This document shows, in pieces, positions 52,845 to 63,947 of a stretch of DNA of 64,000 nucleotides (its first letter is position 1; every line of letters begins with the position of its first letter). Source of the stretch: Ruegeria sp. SCSIO 43209 (GTDB lineage: Bacteria > Pseudomonadota > Alphaproteobacteria > Rhodobacterales > Rhodobacteraceae); the NCBI RefSeq assembly GCF_019904295.1, contig NZ_CP065362.1, positions 124,001-188,000 on the forward strand, read 5' to 3'. A program made the position numbers and the translations under genes. The notes below the pieces were generated by a model. It was not told the origin of the DNA, did not search any database, and worked only from the letters and a program-made list of their open reading frames with translations.

Positions 52845-53733
52845 TGAAAGGCGGGGGGCCTATTCAAGTCATCAGCAATTGCTAGGTGCCGCCCGCAGAT
52901 ATCCCGAGATATGGCGCTTGTTGGCTGGTCTTGCGCTGGTCTCAGTGGTTGTGGTCACGCTCAATGCAATCTTGTTCGCAATCGTTGCCAGTCTTGGCTC
53001 ATCAGGATCGGCGGTCACATTCTTGAATGGATCGTCGCCAACAGCGCTCCTTATTGTGCTCTCCAGCTTTATTTTTGTCACTATTGGCGTGGCGCTGGGG
53101 GCACGACTATTTCAGCACCGGTCACTTGCCTCGGTCCTGGGCGAACAATCCATCGCAATCTGGCAGTTTTGGCGCGTTGTTCGCGCATTGCTTCTGCTGG
53201 GTGCAGTCATATTCATACTCCCCCCCTATGACCTTGGTGCACCATTGGTGGCGAACCTCGCGTTAACCAAATGGCTTTTGCTGCTTCCCTTATCCGCTGT
53301 TGCGGTGCTGATTCAGACCAGCGCCGAGGAAATCCTGTTCCGAGGCTATATGCAACAGGGCCTCGCCGCGCGGTTTCGGTCTCCGCTGATCTGGATGGGT
53401 CTGCCATCAATCTTGTTCGCAGCTGGCCACTACAGCCCCGCGACGGTCGGAGACAATGCGGTCTTGATTGCCATCTGGGCGCTGACATTTGGGCTTTTGA
53501 CCGCCGATCTGACCGCGCGAGCGGGTACGCTGGGCCCCGCCATTGCGCTGCATTTTTTCAATAACATCGCGGCTCTGCTTGTCATTTCGTTTCCCGACAA
53601 CCTTGGTGGCCTGGCCTTGTTCCATCTTCCTTATGAGGCATCGGACGCCGAAGCGTTGCGACCTTGGTTGCTAGTCGACTTTGCGCTGATGATCGTGGGG
53701 TGGCTCACCGCAAGATTGGTCCTCAGGCGCTGA
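52834..53733 (+). CDS. CPBP-family intramembrane metalloprotease (CAAX-type)
   Basis: The 299-residue polytopic membrane protein has the family motif [12 protein letters not shown] and later [10 protein letters not shown], plus HFFNN. The start at 52834 overlaps the ABC gene by 11 bp; an in-frame TTG/ATG five codons upstream is less likely. It is coupled to the ABC-like protein. The substrate is unknown. Confidence 0.85.
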   Translation: MSTNERRGAYSSHQQLLGAARRYPEIWRLLAGLALVSVVVVTLNAILFAIVASLGSSGSAVTFLNGSSPTALLIVLSSFIFVTIGVALGARLFQHRSLASVLGEQSIAIWQFWRVVRALLLLGAVIFILPPYDLGAPLVANLALTKWLLLLPLSAVAVLIQTSAEEILFRGYMQQGLAARFRSPLIWMGLPSILFAAGHYSPATVGDNAVLIAIWALTFGLLTADLTARAGTLGPAIALHFFNNIAALLVISFPDNLGGLALFHLPYEASDAEALRPWLLVDFALMIVGWLTARLVLRR

Positions 53734-53792
53734 TTGCATTTCCCGGCATTGCGTCTTATTTGACGTCAACGCCGCATTATCAAGGTTCCGAC

Positions 53793-54725
53793 ATGAACTG
53801 GATCACAAACTACGTCCGCCCCCGGATCAATTCGATCTTCTCGCGCCGCGAAGTGCCCGAAAACCTTTGGCACAAGTGTGATGAGTGTGGAACCATGCTG
53901 TTCCACCGCGAATTGGCGGAAAACCAGAATGTCTGCACCCAGTGCGACCATCACATGGCAATCACGCCGCGCGATCGGTTCCAACATCTGTTTGATGGCG
54001 GTATTTTTTCCGAGGTTGATGTCCCGGCACCGAAAGACGATCCCCTGCAGTTTCGGGATCAGAAAAAATACCCTGACCGTATGAAGGCGGCCCAGAAAAA
54101 GACCGGCGAGAAAGAAGCGATGCTGGTCGCCGTTGGCGAAATCGGCCGTACCCCGATCGTGGCAGCCGCGCAGGATTTTTCGTTCATGGGCGGATCGATG
54201 GGCATGTATGTAGGCAATGCCATCATTGCTGCAGCACAGGAGGCTGTTAGGCTACAGCGGCCCCTGATCCTGTTTTCGGCAGCCGGCGGCGCGCGGATGC
54301 AGGAAGGCATTCTGAGCCTGATGCAAATGCCGCGTACGACGGTCGCAGTGGAGATGCTTAAAGAAGCAAACCTGCCCTATATTGTTGTCCTGACCCACCC
54401 GACTACAGGCGGCGTTACAGCCTCGTACGCGATGCTGGGTGACGTTCATATTTCGGAACCCAATGCCCTAATCTGTTTCGCCGGACCCCGTGTGATCGAA
54501 CAGACCATTCGTGAGAAACTGCCCGAAGGATTCCAGCGCGCTGAATATCTGCTGGATCACGGGATGCTCGACCGAGTGACCAAACGCACCGAGATGCGGG
54601 ATGAGCTGATCACCATCACCCGAATGCTGATGAAGCAGCCCCCTGCGGTCAAAGGCGACCTTCCTGCGCCCGAGCCGGAAGAAGCCCCAACCGAGGCACC
54701 CACCGAGGACGCGGTCGAAAAATGA
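53793..54725 (+). CDS. accD: acetyl-CoA carboxylase carboxyltransferase subunit beta
   Basis: The 310-residue protein starts [27 protein letters not shown] zinc ribbon follows ([20 protein letters not shown]). Crotonase-fold motifs include [15 protein letters not shown] and [18 protein letters not shown]. It joins AccA to transfer CO2 to acetyl-CoA in fatty acid synthesis. The start at 53793 is the family start; the frame opens earlier. A Pro/Glu/Ala-rich tail follows. It overlaps folC by 4 bp. Confidence 0.97.
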   Translation: MNWITNYVRPRINSIFSRREVPENLWHKCDECGTMLFHRELAENQNVCTQCDHHMAITPRDRFQHLFDGGIFSEVDVPAPKDDPLQFRDQKKYPDRMKAAQKKTGEKEAMLVAVGEIGRTPIVAAAQDFSFMGGSMGMYVGNAIIAAAQEAVRLQRPLILFSAAGGARMQEGILSLMQMPRTTVAVEMLKEANLPYIVVLTHPTTGGVTASYAMLGDVHISEPNALICFAGPRVIEQTIREKLPEGFQRAEYLLDHGMLDRVTKRTEMRDELITITRMLMKQPPAVKGDLPAPEPEEAPTEAPTEDAVEK

Positions 54726-55996
54726 CCTCCCCATCTTCGGATGCCATCCTAGACCGGATGATGGCGCTGCACCCCAAGATCATCGACCTGACCTTGGACA
54801 GGGTATGGCGTTTGCTGGCGGCAATAGACAATCCTCAGGTTAAGCTGCCTCCGGTCATTCATATCGCTGGGACCAATGGCAAGGGCTCGACCCAGGCCAT
54901 GATCCGGGCGGGGCTTGAAGGGGCAGGACATGCGGTCCATGCCTATACCTCACCTCATCTGGCCCGGTTTCACGAGCGAATCCGACTGGCAGGTGAGCTG
55001 ATTTCCGAACCCGACCTTACCGCCGTGCTGGATGAGTGTTACGCCGCCAATGGCGGTGAGAACATCACCTATTTTGAAATCACCACCTGCGCCGCGCTGC
55101 TGGTATTTTCCCGCACCAAAGCTGACTATACGCTGCTCGAAGTCGGGCTGGGCGGGCGGCTGGACGCCACCAACGTGATCGAACGGCCCGAGTTGACGGT
55201 CATCACCCCCGTCTCGATCGACCATGAGCAGTTCCTGGGCGACACTTTGGGCAAGATCGCCGCTGAAAAAGCCGGAATCATCAAGCCGGGCGTTCCCTGC
55301 ATCGTCGGCCCGCAGCAGGATGAGGCGCTGGAAGTCATCGAATATACCGCAGCCCGTCTGGGCGCTCCGCTATTGGTCCACGGGCAGCACTGGCATGTTC
55401 ATATTGAGAACGGTCGCCTTATTTATCAGGACGAAACCGGTTTGCGCGATCTGCCTATGCCAAACCTACTGGGTGCTCATCAGATCGAAAATGCAGGCGC
55501 GGCTCTGGCTGCGTTGCGCCACCTGCAAATGGGCGATGATGCCTACGAGGCCGCTGTGGCCAAGGCCGAATGGCCCGCGCGCATGCAGCGGCTAAAAACC
55601 GGTCCTCTGGTCGAGCAGGCCCCTCAGGCTGAGTTGTGGTTGGATGGTGGTCACAACGCGGCTGCAGGCACTGCTTTGGCCGAGGTTCTAGCCTCACTAC
55701 CAGAACGTCCCACGCATTTGATTTGTGGTATGCTGAATACCAAAGATGTCACCGGTTATCTCGCGCCATTGGCCCAAAGGGCAGACAGCCTGACGGCCGT
55801 ATCGATCCCGGGTGAGCAGAATACGCTGAGCGCGGACGAAACCGCCGCCGCTGCTGCTAAGGTGAATCTGGCCGCCACAACAGCAGACAGCGTCACAGAC
55901 GCGCTCGCCGCAATCACCGCTCAAACCCCTGATGCACGCATTCTGATCTGCGGGTCGCTTTATCTTGCGGGAAACATCCTTAGAGAAAACGCCTGA
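54722..55996 (+). CDS. folC: bifunctional dihydrofolate/folylpolyglutamate synthase
   Basis: The 424-residue protein shows Mur-ligase-fold motifs: [14 protein letters not shown] (P-loop), [29 protein letters not shown], and [10 protein letters not shown]. It adds glutamate to dihydropteroate and folates. It is translationally coupled to accD, an order common in alphaproteobacteria. Confidence 0.96.
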   Translation: MTSPSSDAILDRMMALHPKIIDLTLDRVWRLLAAIDNPQVKLPPVIHIAGTNGKGSTQAMIRAGLEGAGHAVHAYTSPHLARFHERIRLAGELISEPDLTAVLDECYAANGGENITYFEITTCAALLVFSRTKADYTLLEVGLGGRLDATNVIERPELTVITPVSIDHEQFLGDTLGKIAAEKAGIIKPGVPCIVGPQQDEALEVIEYTAARLGAPLLVHGQHWHVHIENGRLIYQDETGLRDLPMPNLLGAHQIENAGAALAALRHLQMGDDAYEAAVAKAEWPARMQRLKTGPLVEQAPQAELWLDGGHNAAAGTALAEVLASLPERPTHLICGMLNTKDVTGYLAPLAQRADSLTAVSIPGEQNTLSADETAAAAAKVNLAATTADSVTDALAAITAQTPDARILICGSLYLAGNILRENA

Positions 55997-56039
55997 TCCT
56001 CCGCCTGATGAAAAAGATCCTGCGCCAGGGCAGCACCCC

Positions 56040-57110
56040 CTATCTGCCCCAATCCTTGTCTTGCATCTCCCGCAGGCGCGAGGCCGTACGCTCAAACTCA
56101 AAAGTTCCTTCTCCTTCGACATAGAGCATCTCGGGCTCGGCAGCGGCGGAACAAATCAGCCGAACTTTCGCCTCATAAAGCGAATCGATCAGGGTGACGA
56201 AGCGCTTGGCCTCATTGAAATTATTGCGTGACAAACGCGGGATATCTTCAAGAACCAGTACCTTCAGCGCTTCTGCGATGGCCAGGTAGTCTCCCGGACC
56301 CAACATTCGTCCGCAGAGGTCATAAAACGAGGCCCGTGCAACGCCGTTGCGAAAGGCGGGCAGGACAACTTCGCGACCCTTCACCTGAAGAGCCAGCTCT
56401 TCTGCCGGTCCACCCGACAGATCATTCCAAACCCCACGAATCTTCTCCCGCGCTTCGGGCCCGATGGGGGTGAAGTAAACCGGCGAGCCTTCAAGTCGGT
56501 TCTGCCGGTAATCCGTGGGTGAAACCAACTCCCACACTTCCAGTTGCTCTTTGATGTGCTGTATGAAAGGCAGAAAAAGCTGCCGGTTCAACCCATCCTT
56601 ATATAGATCATCCGGATGTCTGTTCGAAGTCGTAACGATAACGACACCACCCTTGTAGAGCAGATCAAACAACCGCCCCACGATCATCGCGTCGGTGATA
56701 TCGATGATCTGCATCTCATCAAAGGCCAGCACCCGCGCCGATTTGATGACTGCATCGGCTACAGGGACCAGCGCGTCCTCAACGCCGTCTTCACGCGCCT
56801 TGTGCAGACCGGAATGGATTTCCTGCATGAACGCATGAAAATGCACCCGTCGAACTGGGATTTCACCCAATGTCTCGACAAACATGTCCATCAACATCGA
56901 CTTGCCGCGCCCAACACCTCCCCAAAGATACAAACCCTTAGGTGGCGGCGGCGCTTTGCGGAAAAATCCACGCTTAACCGGTTCGGCCAAGGTTGCCCGA
57001 ATGCGCTCAAACCGGGGCAGCACAGCCTCTTGCGCGTCGTCCCGGGTCAGTGTCCCATCAGCAATAAGATCTTCATAGTGTGAAATTAGATCCGTCATGA
57101 GTTGAGCCAT
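56040..57110 (-). CDS. zapE: cell division ATPase ZapE (AFG1-like)
   Basis: The 356-residue AAA-type ATPase has Walker A GGVGRGKS (LYLWGGVGRGKSMLMD), an FHAFMQEIH segment, Walker B LAFDEMQIID and sensor region TTSNRHPDDLY. It matches the AFG1/ZapE family, which acts on the Z ring. An alternative ATG is four codons downstream (57098). Confidence 0.93.
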   Translation of the reverse strand: MAQLMTDLISHYEDLIADGTLTRDDAQEAVLPRFERIRATLAEPVKRGFFRKAPPPPKGLYLWGGVGRGKSMLMDMFVETLGEIPVRRVHFHAFMQEIHSGLHKAREDGVEDALVPVADAVIKSARVLAFDEMQIIDITDAMIVGRLFDLLYKGGVVIVTTSNRHPDDLYKDGLNRQLFLPFIQHIKEQLEVWELVSPTDYRQNRLEGSPVYFTPIGPEAREKIRGVWNDLSGGPAEELALQVKGREVVLPAFRNGVARASFYDLCGRMLGPGDYLAIAEALKVLVLEDIPRLSRNNFNEAKRFVTLIDSLYEAKVRLICSAAAEPEMLYVEGEGTFEFERTASRLREMQDKDWGR

Positions 57111-57246
57111 ACCGATCGCTTCGTGTGTTGAAAAGAAACCTTTTTTCCAGACACATCAATTTTGCTGAACTGGCGTCACAAAACTCCTGAATTGACGCGC
57201 CGAGTTGTACCGCTAACGTCTGCTGGGACCAATCTTCGGAGCCTTA

Positions 57247-58488
57247 ATGTCGCAATCCACCCGTTTGCTGAACCCGATCCTGATCGTCGGCTGTATCGTA
57301 ATTACAGTCAGTTTTGCCGTACGCGCCTCTTTTGGTGTGTTCCAGATACCGATTGCGGATGAGTTCGGCTGGCTACGCAGCGATTTTTCGATGGCGATCG
57401 CCATACAAAACCTGGCTTGGGGGATCGGCCAGCCGATCTTTGGCGCCATTGCGGAAAAGATAGGTGATCGGCGCGCCATCGTTCTGGGCGCTCTGACCTA
57501 TACGGCGGGAATGGTCCTGACGGCATGGTCCGTTACCCCGTTTGAACATCAGATGTATGCTTGGCTCGTGGGTTTCGGGATCGCTGGGACGGGGTTTGGC
57601 GTGGTCCTTGCGGTCGTAGGTCGTGCCTCATCGGATGCGAACCGCTCGATGTCATTGGCGATTGTCACCGCAGCGGGCAGTTTCGGGCAAGTCATTGGCG
57701 CACCCACAGCAGAGTGGTTGCTGACTTTCTTACCCTGGCAGCAAGTGTTTCTGATCTTTGCGGTGGCTATCCTTGCATTGATTCTGACATTGCCATTCAT
57801 GCGCGCGCCTCAGCCCATCAGCAGGACGGAGCTAGAGGAGAGTATGGGGCAGATCCTGTCCAAGGCATTCCGCGACCCGTCTTATTCGCTGATTGCGATC
57901 GGCTTTTTCAGTTGTGGCTATCAACTGGGCTTTGTCACAGCCCATTTCCCCGCCTTCGTCACCGAGATGTGCGGCCCGATCCAACCCGGTGGCTTCTTAC
58001 ATTCGATGGGGATCACCACAACTTCAGCCTTGGGGGCGATTGCGATTTCGTTGATTGGGTTGGCCAATATCGGCGGAACCCTTTTGGCCGGATGGGCTGG
58101 AAATCACTTTCCGAAGAAGTACCTGCTCGCGGCGGTTTACACCGGCCGAACGCTTGCCGCAGGTGCCTTCATCGTGTTCCCAATCACGCCCTTGTCCGTG
58201 ATCGCATTCTCGCTTGTGATGGGATCGCTCTGGTTGGCGACCGTACCGCTAACATCTGGCCTTGTCGCACATCTCTATGGCCTGCGGTACATGGGCACGC
58301 TCTACGGGATCGTATTCCTGAGCCATCAGATCGGCAGTTTTCTGGGCATCTGGTTAGGCGGGCGCATGTACGACCAATTCGGTGATTACACCATGGTTTG
58401 GTGGATCGGCGTCGCTATCGGAGCGTTCAGCGCCATCATTCACCTGCCCATCCGCGAAAATCGTTCACCAACCGGCGTGACAGCCTGA
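57247..58488 (+). CDS. MFS transporter (monocarboxylate/OFA-like)
   Basis: The 413-residue protein has twelve hydrophobic segments. A GAIAEKIGDRRAIVLG motif A follows the second helix. The SFAVRASFGVFQIPIADEFGW onset is typical of oxalate/formate- or monocarboxylate-type carriers of the major facilitator superfamily. Substrate is unknown. It ends 1 bp before a convergent HAD gene. Confidence 0.88.
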   Translation: MSQSTRLLNPILIVGCIVITVSFAVRASFGVFQIPIADEFGWLRSDFSMAIAIQNLAWGIGQPIFGAIAEKIGDRRAIVLGALTYTAGMVLTAWSVTPFEHQMYAWLVGFGIAGTGFGVVLAVVGRASSDANRSMSLAIVTAAGSFGQVIGAPTAEWLLTFLPWQQVFLIFAVAILALILTLPFMRAPQPISRTELEESMGQILSKAFRDPSYSLIAIGFFSCGYQLGFVTAHFPAFVTEMCGPIQPGGFLHSMGITTTSALGAIAISLIGLANIGGTLLAGWAGNHFPKKYLLAAVYTGRTLAAGAFIVFPITPLSVIAFSLVMGSLWLATVPLTSGLVAHLYGLRYMGTLYGIVFLSHQIGSFLGIWLGGRMYDQFGDYTMVWWIGVAIGAFSAIIHLPIRENRSPTGVTA

Positions 58489-58489
58489 G

Positions 58490-59110
58490 CTATGCGGCCT
58501 CTTCAGCGGTCAGCAGCCCCTCAGAAACCAATCGATCCGCCCAACCCTGCGGATCGATGAAGTGATGCGTTTGCCATCCGCGCGCCCTTGCTGTTTCGAT
58601 ATTCTCGATCCTGTCATCTGCAAACAAAAGCGCCGAGGGAGGGATGCCGCAATCGGCCTCAACCATTTCGTAAATTGGCATATGAGGTTTGACCGTCTTC
58701 ATCCGACCCGAGACGTATTGACGATCAAACTCATTCAGAAACGGATAAACGGTAGTGGCATAGTCAAAATTCTGAACCCCAAAATTCGTCAGGGCAAAGA
58801 CCGGGATCTTCTTGGTCCGCAACGCGCGCAGAAGTCGCGCTGAATGTGGGATCTCGGGCGCGGCCAGTTCGATCCAGTTGTCATGCCACATTCGGATTTC
58901 ATCGCGCCATTCCGGGTACTTGTCCGCCCAATTGTAAATCGTATCCGTGAAATGATGGCCCTGATCTACCAGATCATTCATCCCATGCAGATCGACCTCG
59001 TCAAACATGGCGCGACGACGATCCTCGCCGATTACCCGATCATAATAGCGCTCGGGCTGCCACTCGATCAGCACATTTCCGATGTCAAAGATGACGGCTT
59101 CAATGGCCAT
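58490..59110 (-). CDS. HAD-superfamily hydrolase
   Basis: The 206-residue protein begins AVIFDIGNVLIEW, giving the DxG(x)V variant of HAD motif I, and ends its core with LLFADDRIENIETARARGW as motif IV. FALTNFG is motif II. It is a YihX-like HAD-IA variant 3 phosphatase. The substrate is not predictable. Confidence 0.88.
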   Translation of the reverse strand: MAIEAVIFDIGNVLIEWQPERYYDRVIGEDRRRAMFDEVDLHGMNDLVDQGHHFTDTIYNWADKYPEWRDEIRMWHDNWIELAAPEIPHSARLLRALRTKKIPVFALTNFGVQNFDYATTVYPFLNEFDRQYVSGRMKTVKPHMPIYEMVEADCGIPPSALLFADDRIENIETARARGWQTHHFIDPQGWADRLVSEGLLTAEEAA

Positions 59111-59251
59111 GACTTAATCCCATACCAGTTCAATCACAACGACTGAACCAATCGCAGGTCAGAGATGCAAGCGCCAACCGCAGCGCGGCACGCGCTGCCC
59201 AGCCCAACGGAAGGATATGCATCTTTGATGCGTCTCTGACCGGCGGGAGCA

Positions 59252-59707
59252 CTACCTGCGAAGGGCAGCGCGTATCTCGCGCTCAAGCGCATCCAGAAAA
59301 CGCGAACGGTCGGCTTTGCCAAATGGTTTTCCTCCGCCACCTGTCCCCAGCGGGTTTGCCGCGCGAAGGTCCGCCATCAGATCGCGCATTGCCAATTGCT
59401 GACCGATATTGGCCGCGGTGAAAGCCTCACCACTGGGCCGAAGCACGCGTGCTTCGGCTTCAATACACTTGGCGGCCAGCGGTATATCAGAGGTAACGAC
59501 AATATCGCCGGTGCCGCAGCGTTCGGCAATCCACTTATCCGCCTCATCTGCTCCCGAGGCGACGATCACTACCTGCACCAACGGGTTGGCAGAGGGGCGT
59601 AGCCCTCCGTTTGAGACCAGAACCATCGGCACCTTGTGCCGGGTTGCCACCCGTTCAGCCTCGGCCTTGACCGGGCAGGCATCCCCGTCGATGTAAAGCG
59701 TCGTCAC
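59252..59707 (-). CDS. YaiI/YqxD (DUF188) family protein
   Basis: The 151-residue protein has the DUF188 pattern: [42 protein letters not shown] and [20 protein letters not shown]. The PIN-like fold suggests nuclease ancestry. It overlaps sthA by ATGA on the minus strand. Confidence 0.92.
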   Translation of the reverse strand: MTTLYIDGDACPVKAEAERVATRHKVPMVLVSNGGLRPSANPLVQVVIVASGADEADKWIAERCGTGDIVVTSDIPLAAKCIEAEARVLRPSGEAFTAANIGQQLAMRDLMADLRAANPLGTGGGGKPFGKADRSRFLDALEREIRAALRR

Positions 59708-61164
59708 GCCTCTTTGACCTTTGGCGCTGACTTTGCCTTTGGCGTCGATTTGCGCACCTTGAATTCGTCCGGAATGGGCATCCGGTTAAAGGCATCCAGC
59801 CCCGCGATTTTGTAAGCTTCGGCAAGGGTCGGATAGTTGAACGTGTTCTGCACGAAGTAATCCACCGTGCCTTTCAGGTTCAGCACCGCCTGCGCGATAT
59901 GGATCAGCTCGGTTGCGCCTTCGCCGACAATCTGAACCCCTAAGACCCGGCGGGTCTTGAGCGAGAACAGCATCTTCAGCATGCCATGCTCCAACCCCAT
60001 GATGTGCCCGCGCGAGGTTTCGCGGAACCGGGCCACACCCACTTCGTAGGGAATACCACGCTCCTGCAGTTCTTCCTCGGACATCCCGCAGGTTGAGATT
60101 TCGGGGACCGAGTAGATCCCATACGGATACCAGGGGCTTTCCGGCAGGGTTGGAGTCTCCAGCGCATGACAGGCCGCGACCCGCCCTTGTTGCAACGAAG
60201 TTGAGGCCAACGACGGATGCCCGATGACGTCTCCGGTGGCATAGATATGCGGCACCGAGGTCTGATAGGTCTTGCGGTCCACGCTGATACGATTGCGATG
60301 ATCCGTTTCAATGCCAACCGCGTCCAAGTTCAGCGCCGAGGTCGCCCCCATCCGGCCGGCTGCAAACAGCAGCATCTCGGCCCGGACGTGCCGCCCATTG
60401 TCCAGCGTGATCTCAACATGGCTACCGGCGTCTTCTATTTTCTCGACGGCTGCCCCCAACCGCAGATCGACGCCATTTTCACGGATCTGATGTGTGAAAT
60501 CGTGGATCAGTGTCTTGTCGATGAAATCCAGAAACGTCTCGCGCGGTTCGATCAACGTCACCCGGACATCAAGCGCCGAGAACATAGTTGCATATTCAAC
60601 GCCGATCACGCCCGCACCGATCACGCAGAGCGAACGCGGGATTTCCTCCATCTCAAGGAAATCATCCCCATCGACGACAGTTTTGCCATTGAAAGGCACG
60701 TAATCTGGCCGGTAGGTCTTGGTGCCGGTGGCGATCAGGAATTTGGCTGCTGTCAGACGCGTGGATTCGCCTGCATCCGTAGCCACCTCGATCTCGTGTG
60801 GCCCCGTGAACGTCGCCAACCCGTTCAGCGTTTCAACATGGTTGCGGTTGAACTGATGCTCCAGCACATCGACCTCATGATCGAGTGTCATGTGCAGCCG
60901 TGCTTTCAGATCCTCGGCGCTGATCTGATCCTTGACCCGGTAGGAGCGCCCATAAAAACTGCGCTCGCGCCAGCCTGACAGGTTCAGCACCGTCTCTCGC
61001 AAGGTTTTCGATGGGATCGTTCCGGTATGAACAGAGACACCACCAAAACGATCTTTGCGGTCAATCACCAGCACCCGGCGCTGCAATTTGCCTGCCTGAA
61101 TCGCCGCCGCCCGGCCTGAAGGGCCCGAGCCGATGATGATCAGGTCATAGTCATATTTGCTCAT
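59704..61164 (-). CDS. sthA: soluble pyridine nucleotide transhydrogenase
   Basis: The 486-residue flavoprotein starts [21 protein letters not shown] (FAD site) and has [11 protein letters not shown] for NAD(P). At the usual disulfide site it reads [16 protein letters not shown], lacking the redox Cys pair, which distinguishes SthA from lipoamide dehydrogenase and mercuric reductase. It transfers hydride between NADPH and NAD. It lies 3 bp after fghA. Confidence 0.94.
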   Translation of the reverse strand: MSKYDYDLIIIGSGPSGRAAAIQAGKLQRRVLVIDRKDRFGGVSVHTGTIPSKTLRETVLNLSGWRERSFYGRSYRVKDQISAEDLKARLHMTLDHEVDVLEHQFNRNHVETLNGLATFTGPHEIEVATDAGESTRLTAAKFLIATGTKTYRPDYVPFNGKTVVDGDDFLEMEEIPRSLCVIGAGVIGVEYATMFSALDVRVTLIEPRETFLDFIDKTLIHDFTHQIRENGVDLRLGAAVEKIEDAGSHVEITLDNGRHVRAEMLLFAAGRMGATSALNLDAVGIETDHRNRISVDRKTYQTSVPHIYATGDVIGHPSLASTSLQQGRVAACHALETPTLPESPWYPYGIYSVPEISTCGMSEEELQERGIPYEVGVARFRETSRGHIMGLEHGMLKMLFSLKTRRVLGVQIVGEGATELIHIAQAVLNLKGTVDYFVQNTFNYPTLAEAYKIAGLDAFNRMPIPDEFKVRKSTPKAKSAPKVKEA

Positions 61165-61167
61165 GCC

Positions 61168-62001
61168 TCAGTCCCCATACAGCGCTTCGGCGTGGAAGGT
61201 GATGTGATCCTCCATAAAGGTGGACACGAAATAATAGGAATGGTCATAGCCGGGCTGCAGTCGGTAAGTGGCCTGCTGGCGACGCTCGGCAATTGCCTGC
61301 GCCAGTGCCTCCGGGCGCAACAGATCCATAAACTGATCGTTTGCACCGGTGTCGATCAGGACCGGTCCGTCAAAGCCTGTGCTTTTCATCATCGCCGACG
61401 CATCATGCTTGGCCCATGCGGTCTCATCATCGCCTAAATACGCGCTGAGTTGCTTGCGACCCCAATCCGCCCCCATGGGGTTCGAGATCGGCGAGAAGGC
61501 CGAAACAGACCGGTAACGCCCGGGCAGGTTCATCGCCAGCGTTAATGCGCCATGCCCACCCATCGAATGCCCGGTGATGGCCTGACGATCAGGATCAATC
61601 GCAAAGTTCTCGGCCAGAAGGGCCGGCAGCTCTTCGGCAACATAATCCCACATGTTGAAGTGAGGCGTCCAAGGGCTTTGCGTGGCATTGACATAGAACC
61701 CTGCGCCTTGGCCAAGGTCATAGTCTTCGTGATCTGCCACGCCTTCGCCGCGTGGTGAAGTGTCGGGGAACACCAGCGCAATGCCCTGTTCGGCCGCCCA
61801 ACCCTGGGCACCCGCCTTCGTCATGGCGTTTTCATGGGTGCAGGTCAGGCCCGACAGATACCACAGAACAGGAACGGGGCCGTCCTTGGCTTCGGCCGGA
61901 AGAAAAAGGCCAAATGTCATATCACATTTGCAGGCCGAGGAAGCATGGCGATAAACGCCCTGCACACCACCAAAACAGGCATTTTCCGAAAGGGTTTCCA
62001 T
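61168..62001 (-). CDS. fghA: S-formylglutathione hydrolase
   Basis: The 277-residue alpha/beta hydrolase has the esterase D motif GHSMGGHGALTLAM with nucleophile Ser, and GYDHSYYFV with catalytic His. It hydrolyses S-formylglutathione in formaldehyde detoxification. The ATG at 62001 follows a TTG that would extend by one codon. It heads the fghA-sthA-DUF188 run. Confidence 0.94.
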   Translation of the reverse strand: METLSENACFGGVQGVYRHASSACKCDMTFGLFLPAEAKDGPVPVLWYLSGLTCTHENAMTKAGAQGWAAEQGIALVFPDTSPRGEGVADHEDYDLGQGAGFYVNATQSPWTPHFNMWDYVAEELPALLAENFAIDPDRQAITGHSMGGHGALTLAMNLPGRYRSVSAFSPISNPMGADWGRKQLSAYLGDDETAWAKHDASAMMKSTGFDGPVLIDTGANDQFMDLLRPEALAQAIAERRQQATYRLQPGYDHSYYFVSTFMEDHITFHAEALYGD

Positions 62002-62103
62002 CAAGCTGATCCTTACGTTGTGTCCGGGCCATGGCTAACGCTCTGCAGCGTCGGCGTAAAGTGCAGCCACCTCTGGAAAGCTCATTTTTCGAAAAGGTGA
62101 AGA

Positions 62104-63033
62104 TCAGAATCCGCTGACCCATCCTATCGCCAGCGGGACGGTCAGAATGCTGGCGATGGTAGATAACAGGATGGCAGCAGATGCCCGTTGCGGGGCCACA
62201 CCGTAGTGCGCGGCCAGCATGTAAACATTGCCCGCTACTGGTAAAGACGCCGCCGCGATTGCGACCATCGCCGGAAAGGCGGCAACCGGGATCAGCCAAA
62301 TCACCATTAGTGCGACGAAAAGCGGATGCAGCACCAGCTTGCAAAAGCTTAACCAACCCGCGATCTGGATGCGCTCGGCCGATTTGTCCGCCAGTGATGC
62401 CCCGATGGCAAATAACGCACCTGGCGTAGCAGCGCCGCCCAGAATCGTCAGAAAATCATTCAGAGGCACCGGTACAGGCGCTTTTAATGCAGACCAGAGC
62501 AATCCGGCGGAGATTGACAAGATCATGGGGTTTCTCAGCAGGCCAATCCCGATCAGGCGCATCGTCCCCAGGCTGAGCCGACCATCGCGGCCACCGTTGA
62601 TCAGGATCACGATCAATGAGGAAAACACAACCAGATCAACCGTCAGCACCAACATCACTGGACCTATGGCGGCTTCGGAGAATAACAGCGCAAGCATGGG
62701 CAGGCCCAGAAACCCAACATTGCCAATAGCAGCACATTGCGCCTCGACCGCGGCGGTGGGGATGTCCAGCCCTCGGAGATAAGCGATAGCCGTCGCCAGC
62801 GCATAGACGCCAGCAGTGCCGATCAGATACCCGATCACCAGCCGACCGTTGAAAATTTCGGCAAAGGGCAGGGTGGCGGCAAACCGAAATAGCATAGCCG
62901 ACAAAGCAAAGAAAAACACGAACTTGGTTAGATATGCTGTCGCCTCGGGAGGGAAAAACCGGCTGCGTCCGGCCCAGAACCCCAGGCCGATGATTGCGAA
63001 AAAGGGGAGAGTGCGCAGAAATATCTCGACCAT
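62104..63033 (-). CDS. AEC-family (auxin efflux carrier-like) transporter
   Basis: The 309-residue protein has about ten hydrophobic segments, with FFAIIGLGFWAGRSRFFPPEATAYLTKFVFFFALSAMLF at the N-terminus and the CAAIGNVGFLGLPMLALLF segment typical of AEC carriers. The substrate is unknown. It is divergent from a TetR gene that may regulate it. Confidence 0.88.
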   Translation of the reverse strand: MVEIFLRTLPFFAIIGLGFWAGRSRFFPPEATAYLTKFVFFFALSAMLFRFAATLPFAEIFNGRLVIGYLIGTAGVYALATAIAYLRGLDIPTAAVEAQCAAIGNVGFLGLPMLALLFSEAAIGPVMLVLTVDLVVFSSLIVILINGGRDGRLSLGTMRLIGIGLLRNPMILSISAGLLWSALKAPVPVPLNDFLTILGGAATPGALFAIGASLADKSAERIQIAGWLSFCKLVLHPLFVALMVIWLIPVAAFPAMVAIAAASLPVAGNVYMLAAHYGVAPQRASAAILLSTIASILTVPLAIGWVSGF

Positions 63034-63138
63034 GGCAACGTGTTAACATGGCTGGTCTGGCTCGCAAGGTTGACGCACGGTCGGCGGTACGATTGAAGCC
63101 GTAACGTTGTGCCAAAACCGCTATCGGAGTGAAAAGCG

Positions 63139-63165
63139 TTGAAACTGAACCGAACGGTTTATAGT
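63139..63165 (+). promoter_or_regulatory. candidate promoter and operator of the TetR gene
   Basis: A -35-like TTGAAA (63139-63144) and a TATAGT (63160-63165) are 15 bp apart. Between them lies an inverted repeat AACCG-AA-CGGTT (63148-63159), suitable for autoregulation by the adjacent TetR protein. Spacing is short of ideal. Confidence 0.4.
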
Positions 63166-63194
63166 GTTGCAGGATATCGCAATCCGGAGACACC

Positions 63195-63812
63195 ATGACC
63201 CAAGCCGCCACCATCCTGCGTACAGGCCGTAAATTCGACCAGGTGTTACGTGGGGCCCGAGAGGTTTTCATGGCGGATGGGTTTGAAGGTGCAAGCGTCG
63301 ATGACATCGCGCGTGCGGCGGGTGTTTCGAAGGCAACGCTATACAGCTATTTCCCCGACAAGCGACTGTTGTTCACCGAGGTTGCCCAGACCGAATGTCG
63401 CCTGATGTCCGAGCGCATCCTGTCGATGATCGATGAGACCAAGCCAGCCCGCGAGGTGCTGACGATAGCAGCCACTCAGCTTACGGCTTTTCTCGTCTCG
63501 GACTTCGCGCAACAGGTCTTTCGCATATGTGTGGCCGAACGCGACCGATTCCCCGAGCTTGGTAAAGCGTTTTATGAAGCAGGACCGAGGAACGGCCAAC
63601 GCCAGATGGCCGAATATCTGACCAAGGCAGTTGGCAAAGGTGAGTTGGCGGTTGAAGACGTCAACATCGCGGCCGAGCAGTTTTCTGAACTGTGCAAAGT
63701 CCGACTATGGGGCCGCGCGGCTTTCGGTATCCAAAATCGATTTGACCAGAACGAGATAGACGAGGTTGCATTACAGGCCGTCGACATGTTTATGGCCCGC
63801 TACGGCGTTTGA
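63195..63812 (+). CDS. TetR/AcrR-family transcriptional regulator
   Basis: The 205-residue protein has an N-terminal TetR HTH: ADGFEGASVDDIARAAGVSKATLYSYFPDKRLLF. The C-terminal domain is an effector-binding helix bundle of the AcrR type. It is divergent from the AEC transporter gene. The effector is unknown. Confidence 0.93.
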   Translation: MTQAATILRTGRKFDQVLRGAREVFMADGFEGASVDDIARAAGVSKATLYSYFPDKRLLFTEVAQTECRLMSERILSMIDETKPAREVLTIAATQLTAFLVSDFAQQVFRICVAERDRFPELGKAFYEAGPRNGQRQMAEYLTKAVGKGELAVEDVNIAAEQFSELCKVRLWGRAAFGIQNRFDQNEIDEVALQAVDMFMARYGV

Positions 63813-63862
63813 ACTGCGTAAGTTCGCCAGCGATCAATCACATTGATGGTAAGAAGTCGTGT

Positions 63863-63947
63863 TGGTGCGGGTGGAGGGACTTGAACCCCCACGCCTTGCG
63901 GCGCCAGAACCTAAATCTGGTGCGTCTACCAATTTCGCCACACCCGC
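63863..63947 (-). tRNA. tRNA-Leu (anticodon UAG)
   Basis: The 85-nt minus-strand gene has acceptor GCGGGTG/CACCCGC, anticodon stem CCAGA/TCTGG with loop TTTAGGT (anticodon TAG), a long variable arm (GCGCCGCAAGGCGT region) typical of leucine, T arm GGGGG-TTCAAGT-CCCTC, and encoded CCA. Confidence 0.96.
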
